DNA of 64,000 bases, taken from positions 186,001 to 250,000 of the forward strand of contig JAGYKE010000002.1 of assembly GCA_018401465.1 (NCBI GenBank). Direction: 5' to 3'. This document shows, in pieces, positions 1 through 9,262 of the stretch. The position numbers were made by a program, and so were the translations under genes. The notes beneath the pieces are model-generated. The model saw nothing but the letters and a program-made list of their open reading frames with translations. It did no database searches and was not told the origin of the DNA. This DNA comes from Aestuariivita sp. (GTDB lineage Bacteria; Pseudomonadota; Alphaproteobacteria; Rhodobacterales; Rhodobacteraceae). Position 1 is the first letter of the stretch. The number at the start of each line of letters is the position of its first letter.

Positions 1-19
1 CGAGGGCATAGAGGGTCAT
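1..19 (-). CDS. 5' end of a gene running off the window (unidentified)
   Basis: On the minus strand an ATG at 19-17 overlaps the gmk stop codon (18-16) as ATGA, and the reading continues as MTLYAL to the window edge. Such overlaps are used throughout this window for co-transcribed genes, so this is probably the next gene of the gmk operon. Six residues cannot identify it. A gamma-class carbonic anhydrase-like protein with a similar start is a guess from memory of related genomes. Confidence 0.4.
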
Positions 20-657
20 TGCATCTCCTCGAATTCGCGCTGGAGGGCGCGCACGTGGTCGTTCAGCCCGGGCTGCTGGATGCGACGCAGGCGGGCCGCC
101 TCGACGATGACGCGCAGGCGGCGGGTGGTCTCGTCCAGATCGTCGTTGATCAGGACATGGTCATATTCGGCCCAGTGGCTGATTTCGTCCCAGCTTTTGG
201 CCATGCGCTGCGCGATCACCTCGGCGCTGTCCTGCCCGCGCCCTTCGAGCCGGCGGCGCAGTTCGGTGATCGACGGCGGCAGGATGAAGATCGACAGCGT
301 GTGCGGCCCCAACGCCGAATTCTGGATCTGCTGCGCACCCTGCCAGTCGATGTCGAAGAGCACGTCGCGGCCCGCGTCGATGGCGGCCTGCACCGGGGCG
401 CGGGGGCTGCCATAGAAATTGCCGAAAACGCGCGCATGTTCCAGCATGCCGCCGTCCCTGACACTCTGGCGGAAAGCGTCCTCGGAGAGGAAGTGATAGT
501 CCCGCCCGTCTTCCTCGCCCGGGCGCGGGGCGCGGGTGGTGGCCGAGACCGAAAACGACAGCGTCGGGTCCCAGTCGCGCAGGCGGCGCGTCAACGTCGA
601 TTTCCCCGCGCCCGAGGGCGAGGAAAGGATGATCAGAAGTCCGCGCCTGTCCGCCAT
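16..657 (-). CDS. gmk: guanylate kinase
   Basis: Phosphorylates GMP (and dGMP) to GDP with ATP in the cytoplasm; essential for guanine nucleotide supply. The 213-residue protein is the usual family length. The P-loop [10 protein letters not shown] lies at about residues 12-21 with Lys19 as the phosphate-binding lysine, followed by the GMP-binding segment around [10 protein letters not shown]. The frame is open further upstream to 762, but the start at 657 (MADRRGLLI) fits the family and places the gene just after the yicC-like gene, whose stop is at 666. It is therefore probably in an operon with that gene, and it overlaps the next gene by ATGA. Nothing unusual is seen. Confidence 0.96.
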   Translation of the reverse strand: MADRRGLLIILSSPSGAGKSTLTRRLRDWDPTLSFSVSATTRAPRPGEEDGRDYHFLSEDAFRQSVRDGGMLEHARVFGNFYGSPRAPVQAAIDAGRDVLFDIDWQGAQQIQNSALGPHTLSIFILPPSITELRRRLEGRGQDSAEVIAQRMAKSWDEISHWAEYDHVLINDDLDETTRRLRVIVEAARLRRIQQPGLNDHVRALQREFEEMQ

Positions 658-665
658 GGCCCCGC

Positions 666-1556
666 CTATTCGATATTCTGGACCTGTTCGCGCATCTGGT
701 CGATGACGACCTTCAGCTGCAGGCCCACCTGCGTCAGCGCCGAGGATTGCGCCTTGGAGCACAATGTATTGGCCTCGCGGTTGAATTCCTGCATGAGGAA
801 GTCGAATTTCCGCCCCACGGCCCCGGTTTCGCGCAAAAGCGCGCGTGCCGCCGCCACATGGGCGCGCAGGCGGTCGATCTCTTCGGTCACGTCTGATTTC
901 ACCGCAAGAAGGGCCAGTTCCTGCGCCAGCCGCTGCGGATCGACCGCGTCGGTCGCATCCGTCACCCGGGCGATGGCGATACGCAGCGCGTCGGCCGCCG
1001 CGTCGCGCCGCGCCTCGGCCAGCGCCGCAGCCTCGTCCGTCAGGCGCGCGATCTCGTCGGTCTGGGCGGTCAGCACCTTGGCCAGTGCAGCACCTTCGGC
1101 CGCGCGCATGGCCTGAAAATCGGCAATCAGCGCCTGCGCCTCGGCCAGCAAGATGGGGGCGAGCGCCGCGCCTTCATCCTCGGGTCGGGTATCGTCGAGA
1201 ACCCCACGCAGGCCAAGGATATCGGCGGCCGAAGGCTGCGCCAGCGTCAGGCCGCGCGCCTGTGCGGCGGCGTCGATCTGTCCCAGCGCGCCAAGCATCG
1301 CGGCCAGCGCCCGGTCGTTGACCGCAAGCGTCGCGCCCCCTTCGTCACGCGACAGCCGCAGCGACAGGGTGACCGCGCCGCGATTTACCTCGCGCGGGAT
1401 CATCTGGCGAAGGCCGGCTTCGAGCCCTTCGATCCAGTCGGGCACGCGCAGGCGCAGGTCAAGTCCCCGCCCGTTGACCGACCGCAGGTCCCATGCCCAG
1501 GAAAACGGGGACCGTGCGCCCGTCGCCGAGGCAAAGCCGGTCATGGATCGGATCAT
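666..1556 (-). CDS. YicC/YloC-family endoribonuclease
   Basis: A 296-residue protein beginning [11 protein letters not shown], which is the characteristic N-terminus of the YicC family. The C-terminal half carries the conserved DUF1732-type end ([18 protein letters not shown], near residues 250-270). Members of the family have been described as endoribonucleases acting in RNA turnover. The gene lies 8 bases before gmk on the same strand, a pairing common in Proteobacteria. It is divergent from the PAS_5 gene across a 231-base intergenic region. Identification of the family is firm; its cellular role here is inferred from relatives. Confidence 0.9.
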   Translation of the reverse strand: MIRSMTGFASATGARSPFSWAWDLRSVNGRGLDLRLRVPDWIEGLEAGLRQMIPREVNRGAVTLSLRLSRDEGGATLAVNDRALAAMLGALGQIDAAAQARGLTLAQPSAADILGLRGVLDDTRPEDEGAALAPILLAEAQALIADFQAMRAAEGAALAKVLTAQTDEIARLTDEAAALAEARRDAAADALRIAIARVTDATDAVDPQRLAQELALLAVKSDVTEEIDRLRAHVAAARALLRETGAVGRKFDFLMQEFNREANTLCSKAQSSALTQVGLQLKVVIDQMREQVQNIE

Positions 1557-1695
1557 CGTATTTGCCCCCCGCCCCCGTCATGCCCGATGCACCTAATGCC
1601 AAGCGCCTCGGCAGGGCAACCCCCCGGGCGGGCTTTGCACCGCGATTAACCAAGGCCCCGAAAAACCGTCACGCCTTTGCGAAAAATCAGCCATG

Positions 1696-1710
1696 TTAAG
1701 TACTGGGTAA
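1696..1710. promoter_or_regulatory. near-consensus CtrA-like site
   Basis: TTAA-GTACTGG-GTAA has one mismatch to the CtrA pattern TTAA-N7-TTAA and lies 78 bases before the PAS_5 gene start, in the divergent region shared with the yicC-like gene. A further TTAACC half-site occurs near 1646. Taken alone this is weak, and it is listed because a perfect site precedes cckA in the same window. Confidence 0.3.
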
Positions 1711-1787
1711 CTATTGTGACGATTTCCTGAACGGGCCTGTCGCGGCAGGGCGCCTCAGGTGACAAGCACGGGGAGCCGTTTTGCACC

Positions 1788-2396
1788 ATGACAACCTACA
1801 CCCGACCTCCTGAGGCCCGTGTGATTCCCCTTGATCCGGGGATCGTCCCTGCCCGGCTGACTCCGCTGCGTCAGGTCGAGGCCTACTGGATCGCGCTTGC
1901 CACCGAAGGGGGTTTGCCTTCACGCGGTCGGATCGACCCCCGCGCGCTGGAAAACGTGCTCGACAATGTGCTGATCGCGGAACGCATCGCGCCGGGCATC
2001 GCGCGGCTGCGTATCGCCGGGGCGCTGATGACGCGCCTTGCCGGGATGGAACCGCGGGGGCTGCCGCTATCAGCGCTGTTCTCTGTATCGGCGCGCGCAG
2101 AGCTGTCGCGGATCCTCGAGACCGTCTTCGACGCCCCCGCAGTGGCCGAAATCGGCCTGCGCAGCGGCGCGGGGACAGGTTGGATGATCCTTCTTCCGAT
2201 GCTCTGCGACGCGGGACGTGTCAACCGCGTGCTTGGGGCCGTGACCGCCGATGCAAGGCTGGAAGGCGTCACACTCGACATCGCCGAAAAACGGCTGCGC
2301 CCGGTCTATGCCCCGCCCCGGGCGATGGGCGCCGAGGCCGCCGAAGCGCCCGCGCCCTTCGCCCATGCGCCGCATCTGCGGCTGGTCAGGACCTAG
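1788..2396 (+). CDS. PAS_5 domain protein
   Basis: A 202-residue soluble protein. Most of it (about residues 25-165, from [14 protein letters not shown] to [12 protein letters not shown]) resembles the alphaproteobacterial PAS_5 family (PF07310), a PAS-like fold of unknown ligand usually found as a single-domain protein. No kinase, GGDEF or DNA-binding domain is attached, so it would have to act through a partner. The tail from about 170 is alanine/proline-rich and probably disordered. The stop (2394-2396) overlaps the stop of the convergent DAHP synthase gene by four bases, leaving no room for a terminator between them. The function is unknown. Confidence 0.8.
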   Translation: MTTYTRPPEARVIPLDPGIVPARLTPLRQVEAYWIALATEGGLPSRGRIDPRALENVLDNVLIAERIAPGIARLRIAGALMTRLAGMEPRGLPLSALFSVSARAELSRILETVFDAPAVAEIGLRSGAGTGWMILLPMLCDAGRVNRVLGAVTADARLEGVTLDIAEKRLRPVYAPPRAMGAEAAEAPAPFAHAPHLRLVRT

Positions 2397-3763
2397 CCCG
2401 CCGCGCGCGAGGCGCCGCTGTCACGCCGCCGGGTCAGTTCCTCGGCCACGAGGAAGGCAAGCTCCAGTGACTGCGATGCGTTCAGCCGCGGGTCGCAGGC
2501 GGTGTGATAGCGATCAGAGAGGTCTTCATCGGTCACCGCGTGAATGCCCCCGGTGCATTCGGTCACGTCCTGTCCCGTCATCTCGAAATGCACGCCGCCC
2601 GGGATGGTGCCTTCGGCGCCGTGAACCCCGAAGAATTCACGCACCTCGCGCAGGACCGACTCGAACGGCCGCGTCTTGTAGCCCGAGGACGACTTGATCG
2701 TGTTGCCATGCATCGGATCGCAGACCCAGGTCACGTTCGCCCCTTCCGCCTGCACCGTCTGGATCAGGCGCGGCAGGTGATCGCCCGCCTTGCCCGCGCC
2801 GAACCGCGCGATCAGCGTGAGCCGACCCGGTTCGTTTTCGGGGTTCAGCGCGTGCATCAGCACCTTCAGATCGTCGGTCGTCATGCTGGGCCCGCATTTG
2901 AGCCCGATGGGGTTCAGAACGCCGCGCGCATATTCAACATGCGCCCCGTCGGGCTGACGCGTGCGGTCGCCGATCCAGATCATGTGGCCCGAGCCGGCCA
3001 GCCAGTTGCCGGACGTGGAATCGAGCCGCGTCAGCGCCTCTTCATATTCCAGAAGCAGCGCCTCGTGGCTGGTGTAGAACTCGACGGTCGAGAATTCATG
3101 CGTCGTGGTCGCCGTGATGCCTGCCGCCGCCATGAAATCGATCGTGTCCTGAATGCGGTTGGCGATCTCGCGATAACGTTCGGCATCGTCGCTGTCGGTG
3201 TAGGACAGGGTCCAGGAATGCACGCGGCTCATGTCGGCGAAACCGCCGGTCGAGAAGGCACGCAGCAGGTTCAGCGTCGCGGCGGCCTGCGTGTAGGCCT
3301 GCAGCATGCGGCGCGGATCGGGGGTGCGGGCCTCGGGCGTCGCGGCCAGATCGTTGATGATGTCGCCGCGATAGCTGGGCAGTTCAAGCCCGCCGATGAT
3401 CTCGGTCGGGGCGCTGCGGGGCTTGGCGAACTGGCCCGCCATGCGGCCCACCTTGATCACCGGGACCTTGGCGCCGAAGGTCAGCACCATCGCCATCTGC
3501 AGCATGACCTTGAACGTGTCGCGGATGCCGTCGGCGCTGAACTGCTCGAAGCTTTCGGCGCAGTCGCCACCCTGCAACAGGAACGCCTCACCGCGCGAGG
3601 CAGCGCCGAGGTGCTTCTTCAGGCGCCGCGCCTCGCCCGCGAAGACAAGCGGCGGATAGCGGCGCAACTGCCCTTCGACCGCCGTCAGCCCTTCGGCATC
3701 GGGATAGTCGGGCATCTGCACGCGCGGCTTCCTGCGCCATGCGGTCTTGGTCCAGTCGCTCAT
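2393..3763 (-). CDS. class II 3-deoxy-7-phosphoheptulonate synthase (DAHP synthase)
   Basis: First step of the shikimate pathway: condenses phosphoenolpyruvate with erythrose 4-phosphate. The 456-residue protein is of the plant-like class II type, with the signature stretches [11 protein letters not shown] (about residues 60-70), [14 protein letters not shown] (about 105-118), [16 protein letters not shown] and DPMHGNT near the C-terminal metal site. The frame runs up to 3826, but ATG 3763 ([10 protein letters not shown]) is the start typical of the family. The gene stands alone between a convergent PAS gene and a divergent regulator. No tryptophan or phenylalanine leader peptide was seen upstream. 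Confidence 0.95.
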   Translation of the reverse strand: MSDWTKTAWRRKPRVQMPDYPDAEGLTAVEGQLRRYPPLVFAGEARRLKKHLGAASRGEAFLLQGGDCAESFEQFSADGIRDTFKVMLQMAMVLTFGAKVPVIKVGRMAGQFAKPRSAPTEIIGGLELPSYRGDIINDLAATPEARTPDPRRMLQAYTQAAATLNLLRAFSTGGFADMSRVHSWTLSYTDSDDAERYREIANRIQDTIDFMAAAGITATTTHEFSTVEFYTSHEALLLEYEEALTRLDSTSGNWLAGSGHMIWIGDRTRQPDGAHVEYARGVLNPIGLKCGPSMTTDDLKVLMHALNPENEPGRLTLIARFGAGKAGDHLPRLIQTVQAEGANVTWVCDPMHGNTIKSSSGYKTRPFESVLREVREFFGVHGAEGTIPGGVHFEMTGQDVTECTGGIHAVTDEDLSDRYHTACDPRLNASQSLELAFLVAEELTRRRDSGASRAAG

Positions 3764-3912
3764 CGGCCTTCTCCGGCTCGGGGTCTTCAGCGCCCGCTTA
3801 TACGCGCGGGGGCGGGGCCTGACCATACATCATTTGCGACCACTTGACGGCGCTTTAGCTACATGAGCATGGTGGCCGCCGAACCCTTCGCAACGGGAAG
3901 AGAGCGGCCAGA

Positions 3913-4917
3913 ATGCAGGTCCGGCGGAGCATGGCTGAAACGGCGCGCACACCCGTCCAGGGACGGCGTTTCGTTTTCGTTCTTCTGGACAACTTCACGC
4001 TGCTGAGCTTCGCCTCGGCGCTGGATGCGCTGCGGATCGCCAACAGGATGGGCGAAGGTGCGCTCTATTCCTGGATGATCGTGGGCGAAGGCGGCGACAG
4101 CGTGAGCTGTTCGGCCGGAACCGTCTTCAAGCTCGACAGCGACCTGCCCGAACTCGTGCGCGAGGACACGGTGCTGGTCTGCGGCGGCATCGACGTGCAG
4201 AAGGCGACGACCAAGCGGCTGCTCAACTGGCTGCGGCGCGAGGCGCGGCGCGGGCTGGCGGTGGGCGGGCTGTGCACCGCCGCCTATACGCTGGCGCGCG
4301 CGGGGCTTCTGGACGGCAAGCGCGCGACGATCCACTGGGAAAATCAGGACAGCTTCTCGGAGGAATTCGAGGAGGTGAACCTGACGAAATCGGTCTTCGT
4401 GATCGACGGAAACCGGCTCACCACGGCGGGCGGCACGTCATCCATCGACCTGATGCTGAAAATCATCGCCGACGATCACGGCGAAGACCTCGCCAACGCG
4501 GTGGCCGACCAGCTCATCTATTCGTCGATCCGGACCGATCAGGACACGCAGCGCCTGTCGGTGCCGACCCGCATCGGCGTGCGCCACCCCAAGCTGAGCC
4601 AAGTCATCCAGATGATGGAGACCAATGTCGAGGAACCGATCAGCCCCGCGACGCTGGCGCGGCGCGTCGGAATGTCGACGCGGCAGCTTGAACGGCTCTT
4701 CCGGCGCTATCTGAACCGCAGCCCAAAACGGTATTACATGGAACTCCGCCTGCAGAAGGCGCGCAACCTGCTCATGCAGACCGACATGAGCGTGATCAAC
4801 GTGGCGCTGGCCTGCGGGTTCGCGTCGCCATCGCATTTCTCCAAATGCTACCGCGCGCATTACGACACGACGCCTTACCGCGAACGCGGCAGTCATGCGG
4901 CGCGGCTGTCGATCTGA
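3913..4917 (+). CDS. GlxA-family transcriptional regulator (DJ-1/PfpI domain plus AraC HTH)
   Basis: A 334-residue cytoplasmic regulator. Residues about 20-190 form a DJ-1/PfpI (class I glutamine amidotransferase-like) sensor domain, with the nucleophile-elbow-like segment GGLCTAAYTLARAG. Residues about 225-325 form an AraC-type double helix-turn-helix ending with ALACGFASPSHFSKCYR. GlxA-type regulators often control catabolism of quaternary amines or amino acids, but the effector cannot be told from sequence. The start at 3913 has a GAGAG ribosome-binding site eight bases upstream; ATG 3931 is an alternative. It is convergent with the sugar dehydrogenase gene. Confidence 0.88.
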   Translation: MQVRRSMAETARTPVQGRRFVFVLLDNFTLLSFASALDALRIANRMGEGALYSWMIVGEGGDSVSCSAGTVFKLDSDLPELVREDTVLVCGGIDVQKATTKRLLNWLRREARRGLAVGGLCTAAYTLARAGLLDGKRATIHWENQDSFSEEFEEVNLTKSVFVIDGNRLTTAGGTSSIDLMLKIIADDHGEDLANAVADQLIYSSIRTDQDTQRLSVPTRIGVRHPKLSQVIQMMETNVEEPISPATLARRVGMSTRQLERLFRRYLNRSPKRYYMELRLQKARNLLMQTDMSVINVALACGFASPSHFSKCYRAHYDTTPYRERGSHAARLSI

Positions 4918-4974
4918 CAACACGGCAAGGCGACTTACCGGATGGTAATGCGCTGGAATGCGGAGCGCACCTGA

Positions 4975-6072
4975 TCAGCCGGGGCTGAGCCGGTAGACCG
5001 CGCCGTCTCCCACCGAGAGAAACCAGATCGTGCCGTCCGACGCCTCTACGATGTCGCGGACACGGCCAGTGTGATCGCCTTCTATCTGTTCGACCTCGCG
5101 CAGCGGCGTACCATCGAGCCGCGCGATATAGCTGAACTTCAGCGATCCCACGAAGATATCGCCCCGCCATTCGGGCCAGAGCCGCCCGGAATAGACCATC
5201 AGCCCAGACGGCGCCATCGACGGATCCCAGTAGAATTCGGGCTGCTCCATCCCCGGCTTCTGGGTGCCTTCGCCGATGGGCCTGCCGGAATAGGCGACGC
5301 CGTAGGTGATGACGGGCCAGCCGAAATTCGCGCCGCGCCTGATGCGGTTGATTTCGTCCCCGCCGCGGGCACCGTGTTCGGCGGTGATGAGGTTGCCGTC
5401 CAGATCAAGCCCCGCACCCTGCACGTTGCGGTGCCCAAAGGACCAGATTTCGGGCTGCGCACCCGCCTGACCCACGAAGGGGTTGTCGGCGGGCACACTG
5501 CCGTCCCGGGCCACGCGGATCACCGCGCCGTTATGATTGCTAAGGTCTTGCGAACTCTCGGGCGCGCCCCGGTCGCCGGTGGTGAGAAACAGCGTGCCGT
5601 CCGGCGCCTCGACCACGCGCGACCCGAAATGCTGCCCGCCGGAAAAGCCGGGTGCCGCCTCGAAGATCACGCGCACATTCTCGAGCCGCGCGCCATCGTC
5701 GGACAGCCGCGCCACGGCGAGCGCGGTGTTCTGCCCACGGCCCTGCGGTTTGGCGAAGCTCAGGAAAACTTCGCGCGTGGCTGCGAAATCGCGCGCGACG
5801 GTGATGTCGAGAAGACCGCCCTGCCCCGTCGCGGCCACCTCGGGCACGCCGCCCACGTCGCGCGCGCGGCCATCCTGCACGAGGATCAGCCGCCCGTCGC
5901 GTTCGGTAACCAGAAACCCGCCCCCGGGCAGAAGACCGATCGCCCAAGGTTCGTCGAGACCCGTCAGCATCGCCTCGACCCGAAGCGTGCCCTGCGACGA
6001 CGGCAGCGTCTGCGCCGTCCCCGCTCCCGCAAGCACCATCGTGATCCCCGCCGCCAGAAGCATCCGCCGCAT
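4975..6072 (-). CDS. secreted PQQ-dependent sugar dehydrogenase (YliI/Asd-like)
   Basis: A 365-residue beta-propeller protein of the glucose/sorbosone dehydrogenase family. A Sec signal peptide covers about residues 1-22 (MRRMLLAAGITMVLAGAGTAQ), so the enzyme acts in the periplasm. Typical motifs are LDEPWAIGLLPGGGFLVTERDGRL, the FGHRNVQG turn and ITAEHGARGGDEIN (catalytic-histidine region). Such enzymes oxidise aldose sugars using pyrroloquinoline quinone; the natural substrate is usually unknown. The start at 6072 was chosen over the longer frame because it opens directly into the signal peptide and has an AAAGGGA site about ten bases upstream. No PQQ biosynthesis genes are in the window. 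Confidence 0.88.
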   Translation of the reverse strand: MRRMLLAAGITMVLAGAGTAQTLPSSQGTLRVEAMLTGLDEPWAIGLLPGGGFLVTERDGRLILVQDGRARDVGGVPEVAATGQGGLLDITVARDFAATREVFLSFAKPQGRGQNTALAVARLSDDGARLENVRVIFEAAPGFSGGQHFGSRVVEAPDGTLFLTTGDRGAPESSQDLSNHNGAVIRVARDGSVPADNPFVGQAGAQPEIWSFGHRNVQGAGLDLDGNLITAEHGARGGDEINRIRRGANFGWPVITYGVAYSGRPIGEGTQKPGMEQPEFYWDPSMAPSGLMVYSGRLWPEWRGDIFVGSLKFSYIARLDGTPLREVEQIEGDHTGRVRDIVEASDGTIWFLSVGDGAVYRLSPG

Positions 6073-6232
6073 GCCCAGATCCCTTTCTTGCCGCTTTTGC
6101 TCCGAAGATAGGGCGGCGGCGGGCCGGTTTCGACCCGTGGACCCGGGGCGCAAAGGGACTTTTCTTCACGCGCCCTTTTGACTAGGCTCCCCTGCGAACG
6201 TCTCGCACGTTCCAAATCTAGGGGAGTTATCA

Positions 6233-7420
6233 ATGAAAAAGTTGCTTATGGCGACTGCCGCCACCGCATTGCTGGCCGGCGCCGCGCAGGCGTCCGAAGT
6301 CAAGATCGGGATCATCCTGGGCTTCACGGGCCCGCTCGAATCGATCACGCCGCACATGGGTGCCGGCGCTGAAATGGCGATGAAGGAAGTCACCGACTCA
6401 GGGATGCTGCTGGACGGGATGACCGTTACGCCGGTGCGCGCGGACAGTACCTGCATCGACGCCGCTGCCGCTGTCGTCGCTGCCGAACGCCTTGTGACCG
6501 CCGATGGCGTCAAGGGCATTATGGGCGCGGATTGCTCGGGCGTGACTGGCGCGATCTTGCAGAACGTCGCCGTGCCGAATGGCATGGTGATGATTTCGCC
6601 CTCGGCCACCTCGCCCGGCCTGAGCCACGCGAACAACGAAGACAACGGCCTGTTCTTCCGCACCGCGCCGTCGGATGCCCGTCAGGGCGTCGTGATGACG
6701 GAAATCCTGCTGGAAGAAGGCATCACCGAAGTCGCGGTGTCCTATGTGAACAACGACTACGGCAAGGGTCTTGCCGACAGCTTCCAGGCGGCGTTCGAAG
6801 CCGCGGGCGGCAAGGTCACGATCAATGCCGCGCATGAAGACCAGAAGGCCGATTACTCGGCCGAAGTGGGTGCGCTGGCTGCGGCCGGCGGGCAGCGTCT
6901 GGTCGTCGCAGGCTATGTCGATGGCGGTGGCTCGGGCATCGTGCGCGCCGCGCTCGACACGGGTGCGTTCGACAGCTTCCACTTCCCCGACGGGATGGTG
7001 GGCGCCAAGCTGGAAGAGAACTTCGGAACCGAGATCGACGGCTCGACCGGGCAGTTTCCGGGCACTGACAGCCCGGGCGCCGCAAGCTTCCAGGATCTCG
7101 TGGGCGACAGCTTCGATGCCACCAGCGCTTTCGCGCCGGAAAGCTATGATGCCGCCGCACTGATCATGCTTGCGATGCAGGCGGCCGGTTCGGTGGAACC
7201 GGGCGACTATGCCGCCAAGGTGATGGATGTGGCCAACGCCCCCGGCGAGCAGATCTTCCCCGGCGAACTGGCCAAGGCGCTGGAGATCCTGAAGAACGGC
7301 GGCGACATCGACTATGTCGGCGCGACTGCCGTCGAACTGATCGGACCGGGTGAATCTGCGGGCAACTACCGCCAGATCACCTTCGAAGGCGGCAAGATCA
7401 CCACGGTGAAGTTCCGCTGA
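6233..7420 (+). CDS. ABC transporter substrate-binding protein, branched-chain amino acid (LivJ) type
   Basis: Periplasmic solute receptor for the importer encoded by the next four genes. The 395-residue protein has a signal peptide (MKKLLMATAATALLAGAAQA, cleavage near residue 20) followed by the EVKIGIILGFTGPLE start of a type I periplasmic-binding fold (Peripla_BP_6). An AGGGGAG ribosome-binding site lies seven bases before the ATG. A strong intrinsic terminator follows immediately, a common way to make the receptor in excess over the membrane parts. LivJ-like proteins bind amino acids, amides, urea or aromatic acids, so the ligand is not predictable here. Confidence 0.93.
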   Translation: MKKLLMATAATALLAGAAQASEVKIGIILGFTGPLESITPHMGAGAEMAMKEVTDSGMLLDGMTVTPVRADSTCIDAAAAVVAAERLVTADGVKGIMGADCSGVTGAILQNVAVPNGMVMISPSATSPGLSHANNEDNGLFFRTAPSDARQGVVMTEILLEEGITEVAVSYVNNDYGKGLADSFQAAFEAAGGKVTINAAHEDQKADYSAEVGALAAAGGQRLVVAGYVDGGGSGIVRAALDTGAFDSFHFPDGMVGAKLEENFGTEIDGSTGQFPGTDSPGAASFQDLVGDSFDATSAFAPESYDAAALIMLAMQAAGSVEPGDYAAKVMDVANAPGEQIFPGELAKALEILKNGGDIDYVGATAVELIGPGESAGNYRQITFEGGKITTVKFR

Positions 7421-7442
7421 GCGGCGATTTCCTGTAGCAAGA

Positions 7443-7476
7443 AACAGCCCGGACCCTTCGGTTCGGGCTGTTTTTT
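7443..7476 (+). terminator. intrinsic terminator/attenuator after the binding-protein gene
   Basis: A 13-bp stem (7443-7455 with 7460-7472, containing one G-T wobble) encloses the loop CTTC and runs into six T residues (7471-7476). It lies 22 bases after the stop codon and 34 bases before the first ATPase gene. Partial read-through would give the usual excess of receptor over transporter. Confidence 0.9.
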
Positions 7477-7510
7477 CGGATTTGCGGCCCGACGGGGCGC
7501 AGGGGGTGGG

Positions 7511-8296
7511 ATGATCATCGACGTTCGCAACGTGCACAAGCATTTCGGCGGCTTCCATGCCGTGGACGGCGCGACGCTGTCGATCGAGAAAGGCTCGATC
7601 ACCGGGCTGATCGGTCCGAACGGCGCGGGCAAGACGACGCTCTTCAACGTGATCGCGGGCGTGCTGCCGCCGACCTCGGGCCAGGTTTTCATGGGCGACG
7701 AGGACATCACCGGCCTGCCGCCGCATACGTTGTTCCACAAGGGTCTGCTGCGCACCTTCCAGATCGCGCATGAATTCTCCTCGATGACCTGCCGCGAGAA
7801 CCTGATGATGGTGCCGGGCGACCAGTCGGGCGAGACGCTCTGGAACACCTGGTTCGGGCGCAAGCGCATCGCCGACGAGGAACGCGCGCTGCGCGCGAAG
7901 GCCGACGAGGTGCTGGAGTTTCTGACCATCTCGCACCTGGCCGATCACAAGGCGGGACAGGTCTCGGGCGGGCAGAAGAAGCTGCTCGAGCTGGGCCGCA
8001 CCATGATGGTGGACGCCAAGATCGTCTTCCTCGATGAGGTGGGCGCGGGCGTGAACCGCACGCTTCTGAACACCATCGCCGACGCGATCCTGCGGCTCAA
8101 CAAGGAGCGCGGATACACCTTCGTCGTGATCGAGCACGACATGGATTTCATCGGCAAGATCTGTGACCCCGTCATCTGCATGGCCGAGGGCAAGGTGCTG
8201 GCGCAGGGCACGCTGGCCGAGATCAAGGCCAACGAGCAGGTGATCGAGGCCTACCTTGGCACAGGCCTGAAGAACAAGACGAAGGTGGGGGCATGA
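7511..8296 (+). CDS. ABC transporter ATP-binding protein, LivG type
   Basis: One of two ATPase subunits of the importer. The 261-residue protein has a Walker A motif GPNGAGKT at residues 35-42, the ABC signature VSGGQKKL near 155, and the switch histidine in VIEHDMDFI. The Walker B region reads IVFLDEVGAGVNRTL, with valine in place of the usual proline after the catalytic glutamate. The LivG-specific C-terminus (NEQVIEAYLGTG) is present. It is the first gene after the attenuator and is followed by the LivF-type gene after a 138-base hairpin-rich spacer. Confidence 0.93.
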   Translation: MIIDVRNVHKHFGGFHAVDGATLSIEKGSITGLIGPNGAGKTTLFNVIAGVLPPTSGQVFMGDEDITGLPPHTLFHKGLLRTFQIAHEFSSMTCRENLMMVPGDQSGETLWNTWFGRKRIADEERALRAKADEVLEFLTISHLADHKAGQVSGGQKKLLELGRTMMVDAKIVFLDEVGAGVNRTLLNTIADAILRLNKERGYTFVVIEHDMDFIGKICDPVICMAEGKVLAQGTLAEIKANEQVIEAYLGTGLKNKTKVGA

Positions 8297-8330
8297 CCGG
8301 GTTTCGAACGGACTGCGTCCGTCCGACGGA

Positions 8331-8425
8331 TGCGAGGGGGCTTTGCCCCCTCGTCGCCATTGTCGCTCGGACCAATGGCGCGACAATGGCGACCCCCCAG
8401 GATATCTGGGGCGAGAGGAAGACAG
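8331..8425. repeat. REP-like intergenic hairpin element, copy 1
   Basis: Between the two ATPase genes lie a hairpin (8332-8340 with 8344-8352, loop TTT), a second inverted repeat (8353-8365 with 8379-8391), a short CCCCAG/CTGGGG palindrome around GATAT (8395-8411), and then a purine-rich GAGAGGAAGACAGG segment. The first hairpin, the CCCC-GGATAT-T core and the purine tail recur in the same order at 11577-11630. From memory, similar elements are scattered through Rhodobacteraceae genomes. A role in mRNA stability or termination is likely. Confidence 0.6.
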
Positions 8426-8434
8426 GGGGCGGGC

Positions 8435-9259
8435 ATGGGCGATAACCCGTATCAGGATGATCGCGGCAACAGGGACGCCTCGATCACCAACACGGCCGGC
8501 GGCGGCACGCTGAAGGCTTCGCCCGGGACAGGGAAGGCAATGAGCACCTCCGAAGCTTTCCTGATCGGCGACACGATGACCGGCGGCTATGGCAAGGGCC
8601 CCGACATCCTGTACGATTGCACGGTTGCGGTGAACCCCGGCGAGATCGCGGTCATCGTCGGGCCGAACGGCGCGGGCAAGTCGACGGCGATGAAGGCGAT
8701 CTTCGGGATGCTGGACGTGCGGCAGGGATCGGTCCGGCTCGACGGCGAGGATATCACCAACCTCAGCCCGCAGGACCGGGTGATCAAGGGCATGGGCTTC
8801 GTGCCGCAGACCTCGAACATCTTCACCTCGCTCACCGTCGAGGAGAACCTCGAGATGGGCGCCTTCATCCGGCGCGACGATTTCCGCGGCACGATGGAGC
8901 AGGTTTATGAGCTGTTCCCGATCCTGAAGGAAAAGCGCCGTCAGGCGGCGGGGGAACTCTCGGGCGGGCAGCGCCAGCAGGTGGCGGTGGGCCGCGCGCT
9001 GATGACCAAGCCCAAGGTCCTGATGCTGGACGAGCCGACCGCGGGCGTCAGCCCCATCGTGATGGACGAGTTGTTCGACCGGATCATCGAGGTGGCGCGC
9101 ACCGGCATCCCGATCCTGATGGTGGAACAGAACGCGCGACAGGCGCTCGAGATCGCGGACAAGGGCTATGTCCTTGTTCAGGGCCGCAATGCCTATTCGG
9201 GGACCGGCAAGGAATTGCTGGCCGACCCCGACGTGCGCAAATCCTTCCTGGGGGGCTGA
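8435..9259 (+). CDS. ABC transporter ATP-binding protein, LivF type
   Basis: Second ATPase subunit of the importer. Counted from 8435 (MGDNPYQDD) it has 274 residues. The Walker A motif GPNGAGKS lies near 75-82, the signature LSGGQRQQVAVGRAL near 175 and the Walker B LMLDEPTAG near 200, all canonical. Homology to LivF starts only at about residue 36 (MSTSEAFLIGD), so ATG 8540 is a plausible alternative start. It would give a 239-residue protein of normal LivF length, but the GGGAAGG before it is only two bases away. The N-terminal extension is polar and glycine-rich. The next gene starts three bases after the stop. Confidence 0.88.
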   Translation: MGDNPYQDDRGNRDASITNTAGGGTLKASPGTGKAMSTSEAFLIGDTMTGGYGKGPDILYDCTVAVNPGEIAVIVGPNGAGKSTAMKAIFGMLDVRQGSVRLDGEDITNLSPQDRVIKGMGFVPQTSNIFTSLTVEENLEMGAFIRRDDFRGTMEQVYELFPILKEKRRQAAGELSGGQRQQVAVGRALMTKPKVLMLDEPTAGVSPIVMDELFDRIIEVARTGIPILMVEQNARQALEIADKGYVLVQGRNAYSGTGKELLADPDVRKSFLGG

Positions 9260-9262
9260 GCG

